From contig QVOM02000034.1 of the NCBI GenBank assembly GCA_003586115.2, forward strand, positions 125,957,936-126,021,935: a stretch of DNA of 64,000 nt, in the 5' to 3' direction. Position numbers and translations under genes: made by a program. This DNA is from Salvator merianae (Eukaryota; Chordata; Lepidosauria; Squamata; Teiidae). Of the stretch, positions 47,817-59,145 are shown piece by piece; position 1 is the first letter of the stretch; each line of letters opens with the position of its first letter. The notes beneath the pieces were generated by a model. The model was not told the DNA's origin and did not search any database. It saw nothing but the letters and a program-made list of their open reading frames with translations.

Positions 47817-48225
47817 GGCCTATTCACATTTCAGTGCTAGTGCATCCACATTTTGTGGAGGCTCTAGCAATCAGGAGTATATGCTGACACTTCTGATCAG
47901 TAGTAGCTGTGAACAACTAAAATGTTGTCCACAGTTGTACCAAGAACAACTGGACTGTTCCCAGTCTGCAGTGTTCACACCTACTTCTGAGTATGCATGC
48001 TGCAGGCCATGGTGCAACACAACTGTGGTTGTGCAGTCATGTGTTGTGTCCCTGGTCACTATGGCAGTGGCCAGACATTTCTATGACTGCTGCCTTAGTT
48101 GACAGCCAGCATTCCTACTATGAGTGCTAAAAGCCCAATTCTGGGCTGTTCCAACACCACAGGAACCGTTCCACCTTAGAATGGGATAATTATCCCATTC
48201 TATGGTGGAAAGTGCAAAAAAGGTC
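47817..48225. mobile_element. 5-bp-TSD MITE (GGCCT family), 409 bp
   Basis: The flanks are an exact CTCTG duplication (47812-47816 and 48226-48230). It begins GGCCTATTCACATTTCAG and ends AAAGTGCAAAAAAGGTC. TAGAATGGGATAATTATCCC lies near the right end, as in the copy at 14612, in the same orientation. No coding frame of interest. With the 14612 copy it defines the 5-bp TSD of this family. Confidence 0.85.
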
Positions 48226-48512
48226 CTCTGTTTCTCTTTCTATTCCATATACACCCATGTTTGCACATATGCTGTGGAAGGGGGTTGTATTTTTTAGAAC
48301 TGCCTTCTGTTGGAGCTGCCTGCAGTTGACTGTGTTCTGGAACGGACTCTTTATGCATCTCTTCTAACATTTGTTAGAAGGTGGGAGGGAAGGTGCTCAT
48401 AAAACTTTTCTTGCAGAAAGTGTAGATCACTTTTATTTCTTAGACATATCTGGGGTGGGGAGCAAAGATAATTTTCTAAAGCAATTGGAAAGAGAAGAGA
48501 TGATCATGTTTA

Positions 48513-48873
48513 TTTTTTAATTAAATTATTATAATAAATTTTATTTCAAACAATATACAATAATAAAAAGAAATTAACAAATTGAAAAAGTCTTCCACCT
48601 CCCTTCCACCTTCTACTAAATGGGTAGATCAGACCTCGTGGCTTTTTGACTGTCTTTATATTTCATTTCTGTCCAGATGTGAGCTTGTGTTGATCATTCT
48701 TTGAATCATTGGGTTTCCCATTCATTGACAAAGATAGAGTACAACTTTTGACCACCTATGTACAGCTGACTGTGATGTCGTGTTTCTCATATATCTTTTT
48801 TTTCCCTATAAAATCATGCATCATTTGTTTACTTACATAGGCATGCCACTCCATAAAAGAGAGAGAGAGAGAG
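48513..48873 (-). mobile_element. 5'-truncated L1-like 3' end
   Basis: A segment opening with a T-run and A/T-rich 3' UTR-like sequence (TTTCAAACAATATACAATA) is bounded by AGAGATGATCATGTTTA (48496-48512) and AGAGATGATCAAGTTTA (48874-48890), which match at 16 of 17. This indicates a minus-strand retrotransposed insertion. Assignment to L1 rests on similarity of the tail to the 3' UTR of the 15.2-kb copy and is less certain than the duplication. An (AG)n tract lies inside its right end. Confidence 0.65.
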
Positions 48874-48890
48874 AGAGATGATCAAGTTTA

Positions 48891-50089
48891 TTAAATAATT
48901 CAATTTTATTTTATTTTTATACTATGGTTGATTCCATCCTTCCTCTTCCTAAACCTCCAACCTAGCACACTTCATCAAAATGAGCAACTTCCCTTAAGGA
49001 AAAGAAAAACACTGCGAGTGCTTTTTTTTTAAAGAAAAAATCAATTATCTTTAAGGTACAGAAGACAAAGAGAGGCAAGAAAGTAAGTTTTGTGTTTTTT
49101 CCCCCCAGGTCTGCTAGGTAGCCTCTCTTTTTCTCTTCACTTGAAAAGAGAGTTGACTTTTGCTATCCAAGCAAATTATGCTGTTGTCAAGTATCTAAAA
49201 ATATGAGGGGAGGAGAATAAGCACAGTTACAAAAATAGCAAAAAGAAATGCTCTGCTTTGTGAAAAAGCAGCCCAAATGAATTACAGAAATTCACTTGAA
49301 GGACTGTTAATAGAAGCACATGAAGGCTTTAAAAAATCTAATTAACCTTTCTGATTAAAAAGACTAGAATTACTTAGTTATTAAAATTCCTTGTGTAGTT
49401 ATCATAATCTCATTTTTTTCCATCGAGAAGCAGAATTTAGTTTTATTTTATTTTTTTATGAAATAAAATTTTGACATGTCTAGTGTGCTAGCAAAGCATC
49501 TATGTGAATCTCACCTTTTGCTTCCACCCTTCACTGCTGGCTAGCAATGCTGCTCATGAAGCATTGAAAAGAAACAGACAAGTGCATAAATTGTCTTCTG
49601 CCAGTACACAGGCTCTTCACAGCAAGTCCTATGCAGTTCCTACACATGGCAACAGATGTAAACTGGGCACCCTGGGGCTCTCCAATAACTTAAGTTTAGC
49701 ACATGCCTAGTGAACATTGTTACATTTTAGGAGAACAAAACAGAGCAGAGCAATTGCAACAAAGGCAGTGGAATTTCCCTCTTGAACACCATTGGGAAAG
49801 CATTTGCATGAGTGGTTCTCAACAGGGAACAGTTGCTTGCTGACTGAGTATACCTAGAGGTTAGTGTGGTTTAGAGATGGAAGATAAACTGCTGCCATGA
49901 TCTTCTTACTTCTCCAGCTACAATAGGAGTACTGCGAGCAGAGACAACCATTTTACAAAGCTTTTATTGACCTGGCAAGGGCCTTTACTACGGCAAGTAG
50001 AAAAGGCTTTTTCATGCTACTACAAAAGGTCACCCGCTCAGACTTCTCAGAAGCATAACATCATTCTACAAAGATATGTGAGGCTGTGT
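48891..50089. other. Anonymous A/T-rich stretch
   Basis: No gene or known repeat was recognised. Confidence 0.45.
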
Positions 50090-51110
50090 CCCATCTGATG
50101 GAACATTTCCTGATCCTTCCCAATTAATGGTGGAATTAAGCAAGGTTGTGTACTTGTGCCTACATGCTTTGGAATCTTTTTCTCCCTGTTGCTGTAGCAC
50201 ACCAATAAACCCTTTGAGAATAGCATATATCTGCACACAAGTAAGAGTGGTAATCCCTTCAACTTTGCCTGCCTAGAACCGAGACAAATGTCCAGTTTGT
50301 GCTGACCCACAAATTACTTTTTGCAGATGACATTGCCCTGACTGCACATTATGTGGGAGCTCTCCAGAGACTTATCAGCTGGCTTGCAAACACATAGAGC
50401 CAGTTCCGTCATAAATTTGAAAAAGACATATATCATAGAACAGGACAATAACAAACTTGAAGTGGTGAAGGAGTTTACTTACCTTGGCTCCACAGTCACT
50501 TGCAGCATTTCCCTTCAAGCTAAACTCAACAAACATATTAGCAAGGCAGCAACTACAATGCTATGCCTTTCTAATAGGACCTGGAGGAACCCTATGCTGA
50601 CCACAAACATAAAGACTAAGATCTACCAGGCTGGCATGATTAGTACCCTTCTATGTGCGGTAAGTCATGCATTTTATGACTATCAGGAGTACTGTTTGAA
50701 TGATTTCCATCTTTGCAATTTCCATAGAATCCTGGGAATCTTCTGGGTGGAGTAAGTCTCAACTGAAGATGTCCAGACAAAAGCAAATATTCCAAGAATG
50801 TTTGCTTTGCTGTCTCAATGTCACTTACACTGGTTCAGCCATGCTAATCAAATGAGAGATGGTCAGTTTTCTTTATAGAGAGCTTGTCATCAGTATCAGG
50901 CTTGCTGAAAGGGGTCACTCTTCACTTCAAGATATCTGCAAGTGGGAAATGAAAATATATGAGATTGATCTAAACACCTGTACATCAATAGTGGCTGAAA
51001 TGCATGAAGAAGTACTGATTAGACAAGAGCAAGGAAGGATGAAGAGCAAAAATTCTGCTGTGAAACAAAAGGAACATACGTAAACACCAGAGAGGAACAT
51101 TAACTCAAGC
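50090..51110 (+). pseudogene. LINE reverse-transcriptase C-terminal half (RTE-like, clade uncertain)
   Basis: Across frames the translation includes NGGIKQGCVLVPTCFGIFFS (block B), YFLQMTLP/LLFADDIALTAH (block C, with F-A-D-D), and then a 134-codon frame with EVVKEFTYLGSTVTCSISLQ. KLNKHISKAATTMLCLSN and FHLCNFHRILGIFWV follow, and finally FLYRELVISIRLAERGHSSL and DICKWEMKIYEIDLNT. This is the C-terminal half of a non-LTR reverse transcriptase of the type widely annotated as craniofacial-development-protein-2-like. It has several frameshifts and stops. It abuts the second CR1. Confidence 0.75.
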
Positions 51111-51282
51111 AATGAACATTAAACTCCAACAGCAGTCAGTTCTAGCTGAAGTGATGGAAATCATAATTAAGGATAAAATTATTACACACATAGAGGAGCA
51201 AGCATTGCTGAAAGAAAATCAGCACGGCTTCTGATTTCATGCCTTACAAACCTGTTAAAATTATTTCAGTGTTAATAAACAC

Positions 51283-51471
51283 GTGGATAAAGGTGACCCA
51301 CTTAACATTGTCTTTCTGGACTTTCAGAAAGCTTTTGACAAAGTTCCTCAACAAAGGTTCCTGAACAAACTCATCAATCATAGAATAAGAGAACAGGTCC
51401 CATCCTGGATTAGTAACTGGGTAAAGAACAGTAAACAAAAGATAGTAATAAATGGCATGTTCTTAGGGTGA
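51283..51471 (+). pseudogene. CR1 reverse-transcriptase fragment (first catalytic block)
   Basis: The frame reads PLNIVFLDFQKAFDKVPQQR and continues with NKLINHRIREQVPSWISNWV, corresponding to residues around the first catalytic Asp of the large CR1. It ends at a TGA where relatives have a Trp-Lys region. It is a remnant of a dead copy. Confidence 0.85.
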
Positions 51472-51646
51472 AAAGAAGTGAGAAGTGGGGTCCTGCAAGG
51501 TTCAGTATTAGGACCACTGCTTTTTAATTTGTTCATAAATGATCTAAAAGTAGGAGTAAGTAATGAGATACTTTTTTTTTTTTTTAGGATGACACTCAAT
51601 TGCTCAGGGTAGTAAAACCTGAAAGTGATTGTAAAGGGCTCCAGAG

Positions 51647-52776
51647 TAGGGATGTGCACGAAATTTCGAAGCAACGAAATTTCATACGAATTTCGTTGCT
51701 TCGCAGCATTCGCATCGAATGCAAAGTGCCCTCTCTATCGCGAAAGCGAATAGCGAAAGTCACGGCGATTTTCGTCAATTTTCGTGACCTTCACTACTCA
51801 CCGCGAACAGCTATTTTTCGTCTTTTTTCGCTGCGAAAACTGCGATGCAACGAAGCTCGGTAGCTTCGTAGCCTCAAGTCTCTGCCTCTAGAGGTGGAAA
51901 TTGTAATGCATCACATTAGGAAAGACAGTATTTTTTTAACTCTTCGCCTGCCTCGCAGCGATCGCACCGCATGAGGATGAGAAACTCAGATGGCTAGGAG
52001 TTAATAAAACGTCTTTGATGGTGGTATATAGTTCTGCTTTTTGAAACGGAGGGCAAGACAAGGCGTCATTTTGCTGCTGCTCGGAAGTAGGGAGGGAGGG
52101 CAAGACGAGGCGTCATTTCGCTGCTGCTCGGAAGTAGGGAGTTATTTCATCCTGCGGCTGCCGCCAGTCTTCTAAATTACGCGCTGAGCTGAAGGCAATT
52201 GCTTCGTGCATCGCTGACTAAGCCTGCCCGCCTCGTAGGCGAGGTAATAATTTCTGTGCCCCAAACGATCGGCACGGACGGCAGACAGCGACGAGTCACG
52301 CCGATAAGTTAAAGGGACAGAAGTTAGTGCGTGTGCACGCACAGACATGAGCGTTGAAAAGGCATCGAAAATGACAAAAAATCAAAGCGAAAAAAATTCC
52401 TTCGCTTGCTTTCGCTTGCTTTCGAGCTGCAGTGAGGAACCCCAAACGTACCTTCGTTGCTTTGAATCCTGCTACAAACCGGCCGCCGGTAAAAAGTAAG
52501 CTCCATGCAATTTTTACTTTTAACGAAGCAACTCCTTAAATTAGCAACGTGGACGGTCAAATATAGAAGGGAGAGGGCAGGGGGATATGCGGCATTTGTT
52601 TTTCGCTACTTATTTCATTGATTTTCCACTTCTGGTTTTCAAAAATTTTAGAAAATTTTCGCTGCGAAAACGAAAATCGCCATTTCCGCGACTTCCGTTT
52701 TCGTGTGAAAATGAAGCAACGAAGTTTCGATGCATTGCGAAACGAACAGAGAAAATTCATTTCGTGCACATCCCTA
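51647..52776 (-). mobile_element. hAT-like non-autonomous DNA transposon, copy D (1130 bp)
   Basis: The termini TAGGGATGTGCACGAAAT and its inverse are flanked by an exact 8-bp duplication CTCCAGAG (51639-51646 and 52777-52784). The large CR1 at 29294-29301 shows the same CTCCAGAG once, giving the empty site. The element is the reverse complement of copy A with one base difference in length; differences are mostly CpG to TpG/CpA. It lacks a transposase gene. It keeps the internal doubled GCGTCATTTTGCTGCTGC unit. Confidence 0.96.
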
Positions 52777-53128
52777 CTCCAGAGAGATCTCTTGACATTG
52801 GGTGAGTGAGCAATGAAGTGGCAAATGCACTTCAATCTTAGCAAGAGTAAAGTGATGCACACTGGGGCAAAGAACCCAAATTACACCTATAAACTGATGG
52901 GAGCCAAACTTTCTGTGACAGAAAGGGATCAATGGACAACTCAATGAAGATGAATTCAGTGTTCAGCAGTAGTGAAAAAGAACAAATTCAATGCTAGGGG
53001 TAATTAGAAAGGGAATAGAAAATAGGTCAGCAAGTGTCATTATGATTTTTAAAAAAAGAAAATCTATGGCAAGACCACATTTGGAATATTGTGTATGGTT
53101 CTGATCACTACACTTCTGAAAGGATATA

Positions 53129-53479
53129 GTGGAACTGAAGGTGCAGAAAAGGGCAACCAGAATGGTCAAGGGGCTTGAACACCTTTCTTATGAAATCAGG
53201 CTACAACATCTTGCCCTCTTCAGTCTTGAAATAGAGTATTTAAAAGGGGATCTACCTGAAGTATATAAAATCATGCATGGTGTGGAAAAAATGGATAGAG
53301 ATTTTTTTTTTTTTCTATTGCAAAACACTAGAACCACTACGCATTCTATGAAGCTGATGGGTGGAAAAATTAGGACTGACAAAGGGAAGTATTTTTTCAC
53401 CCAGAGGGTCATCAGTGTATGGAAGTTACTACTAGAAGACGTGGTGACAACAAGAAGCTTAGATAGCTTTAAGAAATGA
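53129..53479 (+). pseudogene. CR1 ORF2 C-terminal fragment (second copy)
   Basis: The frame reads ELKVQKRATRMVKGLEHLSY, EIRLQHLALFSLEIEYLKGD, and further on MKLMGGKIRTDKGKYFFTQR, matching the C-terminal end of the large CR1 ORF2. A T-run near 53301 encodes FFFF, as in the other copy. It ends after SLDSFKK at a TGA. This part lies to the right of hAT-like copy D. Confidence 0.88.
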
Positions 53480-53728
53480 TTAGAAATATTCATGGAGGAC
53501 AGATGTATCAATGGCTTCTAGAATGGATACCTATGTACTACTTCCAGGGTGGAGAGACAGGCAGGATGCCTCTAAAGACCATTTGCAGGGAGTCGAGAGC
53601 AGTTGAATATTTTGCATTTATCTTTAGCTTGAGAATGTCCAGAAGCAATTGGTAGGCCACTGTGTTAGACAGGATGGTAGGCTAAAAGCACTGTGGCCTG
53701 ATCCAGCAAGGCTCCTCTTACATTCTTA

Positions 53729-54330
53729 TGACTGTCTCAACATTCATATGTACAAATGGCAACAAAGCCTACCTCTCCAGGATTGGACTGTACAGCCACA
53801 GCAGGCACTGTAAATCAAAACAAAAATTATAGCACCATATTCCAGTGTCTTTCAAAATAGAAGATGTCAACAGCAACAAACCTGAATGATAGTGTTTATT
53901 AATCTTCAAGTGCCTAATTCATATAAGTTCAGAAACATTTCATTGTCAAATATTATCAGGCAGAATACATTGTAAAAATTGACAGTGCAAAATTTCACTT
54001 GCAAAATTCAGACAGCAAATTGCATTTCATTCAGGAATTTGTATGCTGCAGCACATACACTTTAAATAATCCCAGCAAATCAATCCTACATTCCTCATAT
54101 AGATAACAGTGTCATTTTCATGAGAAGCATGATATAAACATCATCTCAAACACCATTAAAGTGTAACAATTCACTAAATAACTCTTGTGCCTAACAGACA
54201 AAAAGAGTATCCGAACATGACAGAAGTTTTCAGATCACAAAATGGAAGACTATTCAAGTATGTTTTTATGACTGATCGTACAGCAGTCCACAAGTAGATC
54301 TGGATATGATCAGGCCAAAGCCACAAGGAA
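53729..54330. other. Anonymous stretch
   Basis: No gene or repeat was recognised. Confidence 0.4.
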
Positions 54331-54690
54331 GGGCCTGTTCGCACTATAGCGGTAGTCCGTTCGCTGGAACGGAGCTTTCGCACTGCAGCGGGCGCACGCC
54401 TCTCCCAGTCCGAACCCAGCCTCTCCTGATACGAACCTGATCCTGGGTAAAGCAAGACAAGTAATTACTTGTCTTCATTCTGACTTGCATAATCAAGTGA
54501 AGATTGGGGAAGGTGCTTTCGCACTCCCTTCCTGGTTCGAAATGGTGGCGGGGAGGGGCTGGCACGGCTGCGCAGGCATGGTCCACTGCTTCGTAACCCG
54601 GTCCGCTGCTCCATAACCGGGTTTGCCCTTTGGGCTTCGCAGCCTGGCTGCTGTTGCAAAGCCAGCTCCGAAAGGAGCCCCTCTAGCTTC
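54331..54690. mobile_element. GC-rich, possibly a one-ended GGCCT-terminus element
   Basis: It begins GGGCCTGTTCGCACTATAG, matching the terminus of the 5-bp-TSD MITEs, and then becomes CpG-rich and contains several 'TTCGCACT' words. No right terminus or flanking duplication was found. A short minus-strand frame inside is not supported as a gene. Confidence 0.4.
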
Positions 54691-54991
54691 AAAGCAGTAC
54701 TCTATGGTTTGGATTGCTAGACCTATCTAGGCATCTGTGCCTCTATGGTTCGTGACCTCATTTCCTGACTAGGGGATTCCCATCCACACCGATCCCTCTG
54801 CTGCTCAACTTGGAGTCTGTTTCTCTGGCTGTAAGTGTGTACGGCACTCATCACCAATGAACCCACCTTTAAAAGATGAGTTCCTTATTTCACATGAGCA
54901 CACACCACTGAAATATGGAAACTAAGGCTGTGTCCACCTTGAACTGGTAGAATGGCTGGTAGACTATGGAATAGTCTGCTAGGAGACCATG

Positions 54992-55169
54992 GCCCTTTCT
55001 GCACTTGGCCTTATTGTGGATTATATCTCAGAATAGGGACCTACTATGCACATGCTAGTGCAAACTATGAAAGGTCTTGCCCAGGGTCTACCATAGTCTG
55101 CACTAGCATGCAGATGGCAGGTCCCTATTCTGAGATATAATCTGGAATATGTCCAAGTGCAGAAAGGGG
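54992..55169. mobile_element. 178-bp palindromic MITE, copy 4, with perfect 5-bp TSD
   Basis: It begins GCCCTTTCTGCACTTGG and is complementary to itself through both arms. It is flanked by exact CCATG copies (54987-54991 and 55170-55174). With one copy of the duplication and the element removed, the target is AGTCTGCTAGGAGA-CCATG-TCTCCCAGTAGACT, a 14-bp inverted repeat (12 of 14 pairs) with CCATG as the loop. The length is equal to copies 1 and 3. Confidence 0.93.
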
Positions 55170-55919
55170 CCATGTCTCCCAGTAGACTGCTTCATCTGTA
55201 AAACTTCTGCTGTAGCCTAATGCAAGCATGGACCACTTGTAAGCATCCCAAACAGTATTCCAGTGGGGCAGTATACCACAACATGTCCCCAGCCTCCAAA
55301 GGTGGCTAACTTGCAATGTGGATGGCCCTTGGTGAACCAGGTTGCATGTTTCAGGCCAGCACAGTGCAGAATAGCACACACAAAGTGGAAACACTCTGAA
55401 AATCATGAAGCAGGAAAACACTGAAATAAAGTTTATCAATGTGACTTTTTTTTCAAACTACAAAGTATATTTATTCAAGGCATGCATTCAAATGAAGGAA
55501 TGCAATGCAAGCAATAGGCAAGAATAGCTTGCTAAATATATGTACTTAGATACCACCAATAAACAATAGGATCAGTTCTACTAAAAGTATTGAGTTGCTT
55601 CATGATATATAACTTAAACAAGTGGGCTCACCTATATTGCATGAAATAGATGAAGAAACTAACAATTTTATGGAAAATCATAGCAGGTGATACAATATCA
55701 AAACATAAAATATTACTTACAACTGAAGATTGCAATGAAAAGCAACACAGACAGCAACAGAATCAAACAGGTTAGAAAATGGGAAACAGAAAGTGTAGAT
55801 GTACAAAGCTGCATCCAGGCATTACTTACTTATTCTGCTATTTTTTGGATATTCTGTAATAAAGCATGAATTTTCCAGAATAAAGCATTCCCAGGAGTGT
55901 TTTATTCCAGAATATCCTA

Positions 55920-56190
55920 AAATTATTAATTAGTGCTCCAAACCTTACCAGGAGGTGATAGTCACGTGCTGATAAGGTGTGTTTGCATATACTGGCTTAT
56001 GAAGCATCCAGACCAGTGGATGCAATGATTGTGCATGCACTATCGCCTGGTTGGGCCTACACCTGATTCTTGCTATGACAGCAGCCGGGAAGCATCCATC
56101 TGCTGCCATGGTGACCAATAGGCCCACACAGTGCTTGGGCCTGTACAGGTGTGATCAGTTGATCAGACCTGCACAATCATGTGTGAGATG
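55920..56190. mobile_element. GGCCT-family MITE, partial and degraded
   Basis: It shares TTAATTAGTGCTCC, CCTTACCAGGAGGTGATAGTCAC and GCTGCCATGGTGACCA with the copy at 18770-19255. Neither terminus is clear. No coding frame. Confidence 0.5.
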
Positions 56191-56909
56191 AATGAACATA
56201 CTACTCATTTGTTTCAGTTTTAGGGTTATGTCATATTCCATAGTTTTGCTTTGAATGTAAACCTTCAGATACAGCTGTGATATCTATCTTCATAGGACAT
56301 GACTGCTGGAAGAGCCAGTTGTAAAGCAGAACTATGGAACATGGCATAAAACCCTGAAATCTGTGATAAGTGAGATAAAAACTGGCTATGAAAGCCTCCA
56401 TTCTTCCTATGAAGATACTTGCCAGCCATTTATCAATATCCTTTGTTATGAAATGTGAATTAAGATTCTGGGTCAGTGACTTTTTCTTTTTTTTTCAAAA
56501 GCTGTGAATTGGTTGTTAGGTTTAGTGCCAGAATTATTTAAGTACCATTAGTTTGTGTTTCCCATAGTTTTAAAGCTTGATTGCTGTTTAATGATGTGTG
56601 TAATGGTATGTCTTGTTTTGTATTCCACTTAGCATCCTTCAGTATAAGTTAATGAAGTTTTTGTGAAAGAATTATTATCATCCTGTCAAGTCAGTCCTTG
56701 GCATCCTCCTGAGAGTTTTATCCAAGGCACAAACAGAACCCTGTCTTCTTTTGTGGGTACCTTTGTAATACAATTATTGCTTATTTTTTTAATATCTGCA
56801 TCTCTACCATCCTCAAATTACTTCATATGCAATGTATGAGATGGCTCTTTCCACACTGATATGAAATGAAAGCACTTTAAAGGATGAGCAGGAGATGTAC
56901 TGCTTCTGA

Positions 56910-57166
56910 GAGGCACGGTGGTGCAGAAGGCTAAGACACTGATCTTTCAATAGGAGGATCGGAGTTCGAGGCCCCTGTCTGCCGTGTAGAGGGGATGAGC
57001 TGTTCGAAAGCAAGTAATTGCAAGTAGATAAATAGGGAGCATCACATTGTGTGATGCGGAAGATAGATAGATGTACACCTTCTGGTGAAAAAATAACCTT
57101 GTAAGCCGCTTTGAGTCAGTTTTGGCCAAGAAAGGCGGGGTATAAAAAACAAGTTCTTCTTCTTCT
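56910..57166 (+). mobile_element. tRNA-derived SINE with L2-like tail (copy 1)
   Basis: An RNA polymerase III promoter is visible: A box TGGTGCAGAAGG (56919-56930) and B box AGTTCGAGGCC (56963-56973). The body continues to a 3' tail GTAAGCCGCTTTGAGTCAG and AAGGCGGGGTATAAA, similar to L2 3' ends, followed by a (TTC)n tail. Such SINEs rely on an L2-type LINE for mobilisation. A diverged reverse-orientation copy lies 1.05 kb away at 58221-58542. Confidence 0.9.
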
Positions 57167-57649
57167 TCTGGCACCTCCAATCCCTGAAAAAGAGCCACAC
57201 CAGTACAGCAAAGAAGCAGAATGACAGCTGACTAGAAATGCAGTTAGATGTTTTCTTCAGGCCCACTACCGTGTTCTGTGCTATATTTTGGCAAAAATAA
57301 GCAGGGAAAGGAATGATGAGTGAGCTGGAGGATAAACAGATGAGGGTGCAGTCAACCTTTGGAAACCACACATGGGTGGGGAGAGCACCACCAATTCTTT
57401 CTGTCTCCTTGGAAATAGGGCTTCCCATTGGATAGGCTTTCCTGCCCACAGGTCAGCAAAATAACACGACAGGCATCAGCAGGACTGGGGCCATGACATC
57501 TCAGTAGCCCTGTATAGAAGGATTCAAATTTATATACAGTAAAACTTTAAACAAAAAACAGGCCAGAACCTGGAGTTTGTAAAGATATCAACAAGACTGG
57601 TCATGTAAAGCTGTTCTTTCAAACATTATGTGTATTTGGTATGACAAGC

Positions 57650-58209
57650 CTATTTACATAACAGCATAAGAAAAGGACCAGTGGTTCAGACCTGTAGGCC
57701 ATCCAGACCAATAGTTTGCCCTCACAGTGGCCAGCTAGCTGCACTTGGAAGGCTGCCAGCATGGCATGACTACACAGCTTCCTCTGCTTACAGTTTCTTA
57801 GCAGCTGGCCTTCAGAGGCATACAACTGCCTACTGCCATCATGGTGAATAGTCATAGCCTCTACTGCCATGAATTGATCCAAAGTTTTTTTGAAACTGTT
57901 CATGCTGGTAGCCAGCATCCCATCTTATGGAAGCAGATTCTATAGTTTAACTATGTGTTTAAAAACAACAACAAAAATAACCCTTACATTTGTCATTATT
58001 TGTCCGACATTCAGTTTCCTTGGGTAACCTCAGGTTCTAGCGTTTTGGGAAAAAGAGAAAGCCTATTTCCTAATCACTTTGCTACATCTCTATCATGACT
58101 GCTCTCACTCCTCTCCTTTCTAGACAAAAAAGCCCTAGAAATTGCAACCTTCCCTCACATGGAAGCTTCTTCAGTCATGACCATAACTGTACATAGTATT
58201 TCAGATGCA
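57650..58209 (-). mobile_element. Old CR1 3'-end fragment
   Basis: The phrase GTAGCCAGCATCCCATC followed by TTCTATAGTTTAACTATGTG and, upstream, CCATCCAGACCAATAGTTTG with CTCACAGTGGCCAGC are the reverse complement of the end of a CR1. Later text matches the reverse-transcriptase end (CTAGAAATTGCAACCTTCC). It is strongly diverged and non-coding. Its right end ACTGTACATAGTATTTCAG recurs at 59146. Confidence 0.65.
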
Positions 58210-58220
58210 GCAGCAGAAGA

Positions 58221-58542
58221 TGGAGGAGGAGGAGGAGGAGGAGGAGGAGGAGGAGAAGAAGAACTTGGTTTTTATACCCCGCTTTTCTTGGCCGAAGCTG
58301 ACTCAAAGTGGCTTACAAGGTTATTTTTCGCCCGAAGGCTTACATCTGTCTATCTTCTGCATAACACAATGTGATGCTCCCTATTTATCTACTTGCAATT
58401 ACTTGCTTTCGAACAGCTAGGTTGGCTGGAGCTAGAGGCCAGTAGAGAGCGCTCAACCCCTCTACACGGCAGACAGGGGCCTTGAACTCTAATCCTCCTA
58501 TTGAAAGATCAGTGCCTTAGCCACCTGCGCCACCGTGCCTCT
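58221..58542 (-). mobile_element. tRNA-derived SINE with L2-like tail (copy 2)
   Basis: On the minus strand this reads GAGGCACGGTGGCGCAGGTG, with the A box, a B box equivalent (GAGTTCAAGGCCC), a tail GTAAGCCACTTTGAGTCAG, and an (AGAA/GGA)n-derived end seen on the plus strand at 58222-58260. It is the same family as the copy at 56910 but carries an extra roughly 35-bp block (AGCGCTCTCTACTGGCCTC) between the B box and the middle. The two copies are in opposite orientation. Confidence 0.88.
58222..58260. repeat. (GGA)n/(GAA)n tract at SINE end
   Basis: A run of GGA units grading into GAAGAA is the SINE tail in reverse orientation. Confidence 0.9.
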
Positions 58543-59145
58543 GTCTTCAATATCAATTGTTGTTATCCATGCTTTTGGTCTTTTTTAATAGCATACTGCA
58601 TCCTGATGGGGTTGGGATGCAGTTGCATTCCAGGGCAACTTGAAGAGACACAGTGAACAAATACTGCATGCCTCACAGAAGCTCCTAGCCCCAAAATCTC
58701 ACTTCTGTAAAAAGTCCCTTTCTGAGCAATGGAATTTCCATTTATCTGCTTTTGTATCCCAGAAGCTGGCCATTTTTGGTCAAGCTCAAAAGTGGTTTGG
58801 ACACAAACTGAGCCAATAAGTCACCTCATCCCTCCCATGCTCATCCACATGGAGAAAGGGAGGCAACTGAGCTGCCATGAACTGCTCCAAGGGTCATTTA
58901 AAGAGGATGTCAAGTGAGTCAACTTACAGGGTGTTTCGGGTAGCTATAGGCCTGTTTGGAGGTGGGATTGTTTGTCCACCCAGGCCCCTAGGCACTACAA
59001 CCCTGTGGTGAGCATGGGGCATCTTAAGTGTCCATGTGAATTCAGACTGATACAGTCCATCTGCTACAGCTAAGAAAGCTCTAAGTAAGCAATAATGAAT
59101 CAGCCTACTGAATTCTTTATGTAGCTAGCTGTGTGTCTCTATGTG

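Larger units (their letters stand above)
51147..53728 (+). mobile_element. 5'-truncated CR1, split by hAT-like copy D
   Basis: It starts inside the reverse-transcriptase region (GTGATGGAAATCATAATTAAG corresponds to 28801 in the large CR1). It continues through FLDFQKAFDKVPQQRFLNKL, GPLLFNLFINDL, the YF-run before the D-D block, SLKLMGGKIRTDK and the CR1 end CCTGATCCAGCAAGGCTCC followed by CATTCTTA. It is more diverged than the 25.5-30.3 kb copy, with many indels. At 51647-52776 it is interrupted by a hAT-like MITE; the two CR1 halves join cleanly if one copy of CTCCAGAG is removed. Confidence 0.93.

Noticed and set aside
56910..56985. Possible functional tRNA gene
   Set aside because: A and B boxes are present, but the region does not fold as a cloverleaf and continues into a SINE body and tail.
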